This document shows, in pieces, positions 61,550 through 64,000 of a DNA stretch of 64,000 nucleotides; the first letter of the stretch is position 1; each line of letters starts with the position of its first letter. Origin of the DNA: an uncultured bacterium (GTDB lineage: Bacteria > Planctomycetota > UBA1135 > GCA-002686595). The DNA is taken from positions 29,393 through 93,392 of the forward strand of contig CALLKX010000024.1 of assembly GCA_938083085.1 (NCBI GenBank), given 5' to 3'. Under the pieces are notes generated by a model. The model did not search any database. It was given only the letters and a program-made list of their open reading frames with translations, and had not been told where the DNA came from. Made by a program: the position numbers and the translations under genes.

Positions 61550-63139
61550 ATGACCACAGACCCCAGGATCCCCCGGGAAATCGCCCGCAGGCGCACTTTC
61601 GCGATCATCTCGCACCCCGACGCGGGCAAGACGACCCTCACGGAGAAGCTGCTCCTTTATTCCGGCGTCGTGCAGACCGCCGGGCTCGTCAAGAACCGCA
61701 AGGGCAAGCTCGCCACCTCCGACTGGATGGGCATGGAGCAGGCGAGAGGGATCTCGATCACCTCCTCGGCCATGCAGTTCCAGTACCGCGGGCACGTCAT
61801 CAACGTCCTGGATACCCCAGGTCACGAGGACTTCAGCGAGGACACGTTCAGGACGCTGACCGCTGCGGACTCGGCCATCATGGTCCTGGACGCAAGCAAG
61901 GGCGTCGAGGCCCAGACCCGGAAGCTCTTTGAGGTCTGCCGCCTGCGCGGGATCCCGATCCTCACCTTCGTCAACAAGCTCGACCTGCCGGGCCGCGACC
62001 CCCTCGAACTCATGGCCGAGGTGGAAGAGGCGCTCGGGATCGAGAGCTCCGCCATGAACTGGCCCGTGGGCTCCGGGCGCGACTTCCGGGGCGTTGTCGA
62101 CCGGCGCACCCGAGAGCTCATGCTCTTCGAGAAGACCGCCGCGGGCGGCAGCCAGAAGTCTGACGTCGAGCGGATCCCCCTTGATTCCCCCATCGCCGAG
62201 GAGCGCCTCGGCGCAGAGGAGGCCGCGCGGGTCCGGGAGGAGCTGGAGTTGCTCGAGGTCGCCGGCAACGAGATGGATGTCGACCGGTTCCTGAAGGGAG
62301 AGGTCACCCCCACCTTCTTCGGCTCTGCGCTGACCAACTTCGGGCTCGAGCCGTTCTTCAACGCCTTCGTCGAGCTCGCGCCGTCGCCGTCGGGGCGCAT
62401 GGTGGATGAAGACGCCGGCGGCGAGGTGATGCGCGAGGCCAGCGAGCCCTTCAGCGCCTTCATCTTCAAGATCCAGGCTAACATGGACCCGCGCCACCGC
62501 GACTGCGTGTCCTTCATGCGGATCTGCTCCGGGCGCTACACGCCGGACCTGCAGGTGAACCACCGGCGACTCGGGAAGAAGGTCCGCCTTGCCCGCCCCC
62601 AGAGCATCGTCGCGAAGGAGCGCCACTCCATCGAGGAGGCCTTCGCAGGTGACGTCGTTGGGCTCGTGGGCAAGGGCCTCTACCAGATCGGCGACACCCT
62701 CTCGGACGCCGTCGGCTTCGCCCACAAGCCCCTCCCCCAGTTCCAGCCAGAGCTGTTCGCGCGCATCGCGCCGCTAACGACCTCGGACCGCAAGAAGTTC
62801 GACAAGGGCATGAAGAACCTCATCACCGAGGGAGCCGTCCAGCAGATGTGGCCTGACGTCGGGCCGAAGGAGCCCCTCATCGGCGCAGTCGGAGCCCTGC
62901 AGTTCGAGTCGCTCCAGTATCGGCTCAAGGACGAGTACGCGGTGGAGACCCGGCTCACCGCGCTCCCCTACGCCTCCAGCGCCTGGCTGGCGGGCGATGA
63001 GGATTCCTTCAAGGCCCCCACCAATTCACTGCTGGCACGGGATGACCGGGGCCGCCGAGTGATCCTCTTCGTAAGCGACCTCGACAAGCGGATCGCCCTG
63101 CAGCAGAACCCCGACCACGAACTGCTGAACTTCGCCTGA
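61550..63139 (+). CDS. prfC: Peptide chain release factor 3
   Basis: 529 residues, the same length as E. coli RF3. GTPase that removes RF1/RF2 from the ribosome after peptide release. Seen: G1 SHPDAGKTTLTEKLL, GMEQARGISITSSAMQF, G3 LDTPGHEDFSEDTFRTL, G4 FVNKLDLPGRDPLELM, and the C-terminal RF3-specific RLKDEYAVETR and LASDLDKRIALQQNP-like ending (VSDLDKRIALQQNPDHELL). The ATG at 61550 is chosen by length and by alignment with RF3 starts; the open frame extends to 61454. A 20-bp repeat array lies between its end and phoU. Confidence 0.95.
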   Translation: MTTDPRIPREIARRRTFAIISHPDAGKTTLTEKLLLYSGVVQTAGLVKNRKGKLATSDWMGMEQARGISITSSAMQFQYRGHVINVLDTPGHEDFSEDTFRTLTAADSAIMVLDASKGVEAQTRKLFEVCRLRGIPILTFVNKLDLPGRDPLELMAEVEEALGIESSAMNWPVGSGRDFRGVVDRRTRELMLFEKTAAGGSQKSDVERIPLDSPIAEERLGAEEAARVREELELLEVAGNEMDVDRFLKGEVTPTFFGSALTNFGLEPFFNAFVELAPSPSGRMVDEDAGGEVMREASEPFSAFIFKIQANMDPRHRDCVSFMRICSGRYTPDLQVNHRRLGKKVRLARPQSIVAKERHSIEEAFAGDVVGLVGKGLYQIGDTLSDAVGFAHKPLPQFQPELFARIAPLTTSDRKKFDKGMKNLITEGAVQQMWPDVGPKEPLIGAVGALQFESLQYRLKDEYAVETRLTALPYASSAWLAGDEDSFKAPTNSLLARDDRGRRVILFVSDLDKRIALQQNPDHELLNFA

Positions 63140-63148
63140 TCGCGCCCA

Positions 63149-63270
63149 CCCAGCACCCTGTCGAGCGAACCCAGCACGCCGTCGAACTGACCCGCAACCG
63201 GTCGAGCTAACCCGCAACCGGTCGAGCTCAGCCGAGCCCGGTCGAGCCCACCCCGAGGGCCGGTTCAGGA
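63149..63270. repeat. 20/21-bp tandem array between prfC and phoU, containing the phoU stop
   Basis: Six units (two of 21 and four of 20 bases) of the form cccgcaaccggtcgagctaa run 63149-63270. The last unit contains the stop codon of the minus-strand phoU-type gene (TCA at 63265-63267). It starts ten bases after the prfC stop. The phoU-side units are the most diverged. Confidence 0.9.
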
Positions 63271-63936
63271 CTCGTCGCCGTCGTCCTCGTCCCAGTAACC
63301 GAGCTGGTCGACGGGGACCAGGACACTGGTGACGACGTTGGCGGAGTGAGCCGTCACCCGCTTCAGGTACCGGTAAGCGAGCGCGCCTGTCGCGGCGGCG
63401 CCGCCGGGGCCATCGCTTGAGATGATGGCCGCGATCTGCTCATCGCAGCGGCGGCACACCGCGTCGGCGTCCAGCCCGAAGGCCCGGGCCGAGACCTCGT
63501 CCTCTGTCTCGTAGATGTTGCGCGCCTTTGCGAGCATCCGAGAGACCCTGTCCCGCAGGTCGATCAGGTCCTCGCGGAGCTCCGGGGGCACCTCGCCCCC
63601 GAGCGCGCCGAGGTCGAAGAGGTTCTTGGCGTAGTCACCGATCCGCTCCGCGTCGCGGACGATACTCATCATCGCGAGGTGGCCGCCGACGCCCTCCGCG
63701 CCGTAAGCTGTGAGGTGCGTCAGGATCCGTCGACGGATGCGTCGCTCGTTGCTGTTGATCCGCTTGTCGGTCCCCCAGACTTCCTCGCGGATCGACTCCA
63801 CGTCCGTCCCGCCGAGGAGCGCGCCCGCGGCGAGGTCGAAGACGTGCCGCCCATCCTCGAGCATTTGCCCGAAGTAGCGCATGATCTCGTCGGCGCTATC
63901 GGTGCTCTCTTGGATTCGCGTGAGCCAGTGGAACAT
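63265..63936 (-). CDS. PhoU-domain protein
   Basis: 223 residues, all helical. Two PhoU-type helical bundles: the first has the acidic/His cluster (WGTDKRINSNERRIRRRILTHL is broken by the usual ERxIR pattern) and MMSIVRDAERIGDYAKNLFDL, the E-x-x-R-x-GD-Y-A-KN motif. PhoU proteins regulate phosphate uptake and the Pho two-component system or bind phosphate-transport proteins. No pst or phoBR gene is in view, so the link to phosphate is by family only. The RR/HK pair at 27-29 kb is too far to assume a link. The stop sits inside a 20-bp repeat. Confidence 0.9.
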   Translation of the reverse strand: MFHWLTRIQESTDSADEIMRYFGQMLEDGRHVFDLAAGALLGGTDVESIREEVWGTDKRINSNERRIRRRILTHLTAYGAEGVGGHLAMMSIVRDAERIGDYAKNLFDLGALGGEVPPELREDLIDLRDRVSRMLAKARNIYETEDEVSARAFGLDADAVCRRCDEQIAAIISSDGPGGAAATGALAYRYLKRVTAHSANVVTSVLVPVDQLGYWDEDDGDES

Positions 63937-64000
63937 TGGGGGTCTCCGGAGGGAAACGGGTTCGATGCCTGATCGCGACCTGCGATCAGAAGAGGAGGAT

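Noticed and set aside
61448..62725. Upstream extension of the small exported protein opposite prfC
   Set aside because: The frame continues through prfC but is a shadow. The signal peptide begins at 61447, so only the last 96 residues are kept.
1..64000. tRNA, rRNA or other structural RNA genes and prophage or insertion sequences
   Set aside because: No cloverleaf, rRNA core, transposase or integrase signature was seen on reading both strands.

Overview
This is a 64 kb chromosomal window from a GC-rich diderm bacterium. Genes are tightly packed, often with 1-4 base start/stop overlaps, and GTG and TTG starts occur. The envelope gene set (lnt, two lipoproteins with lipoboxes, RND pumps, a periplasmic chaperone gene) implies an outer membrane. 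The ribH-nusB-ftsY order, a forkhead-associated (FHA) protein and a Ser/Thr kinase, very large pseudopilin-type proteins and a DGRIHWG-type motif in an exported protein are reminiscent of Planctomycetota. That placement is an inference: no rRNA or other decisive marker is present.

Layout. 1-0.9 kb: 3' end of an SNF2-family helicase with a terminator. 1.1-9 kb (minus): rod-shape operon mreB-mreC-mreD-PBP2-rodA; PBP2 carries a roughly 450-residue insertion. 9.3-10.4 kb (minus): a tiny membrane protein and a coiled-coil membrane protein. 10.8-12.7 kb (minus): lnt. 12.9-21.4 kb (plus): an RND adaptor and two RND pumps. 21.5-23.4 kb (plus): ribH-nusB-ftsY. 24.3-26.6 kb: an O-antigen-ligase-like TPR protein. 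26.9-29.6 kb: a two-component pair. 29.8-35.7 kb (minus): a PpiD-like anchor protein, scpB, a SurA/PpiC-like lipoprotein and an exported CxxC protein.

35.9-52.1 kb (minus) is the most unusual part. It is a nine-gene pseudopilus (type II secretion / type IV pilus related) locus: FHA membrane protein, PilM/PilN fusion, PilO-like protein, TPR protein, then GspG-, GspH-, GspK-, GspJ- and GspI-like pseudopilins. Three of these genes carry concanavalin/LamG-like beta-sandwich modules and a fourth carries a possible one. The GspK-like protein is 1744 residues, about five times the usual size. No secretin, assembly ATPase or inner-membrane platform gene is present here.

52.3-64 kb: radC, a gluzincin-type peptidase, a duplicated YkgJ-type cysteine-cluster protein and a Ser/Thr kinase (one minus-strand operon for the last three), a divergent single-AAA Clp-type ATPase, a lipoprotein, a SulP transporter, a small exported protein, prfC (RF3) and a PhoU-type protein.

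A second window-wide pattern is short degenerate tandem repeats (12-24 bp units) at gene ends. In four places (rodA, the 23.5 kb gene, scpB, phoU) a repeat unit contains the gene's own stop codon and is copied downstream. Others lie inside an N-terminal leader (GspH-like), a C-terminal tail (FHA protein), the radC N-terminus and a 480 bp gene-free gap.
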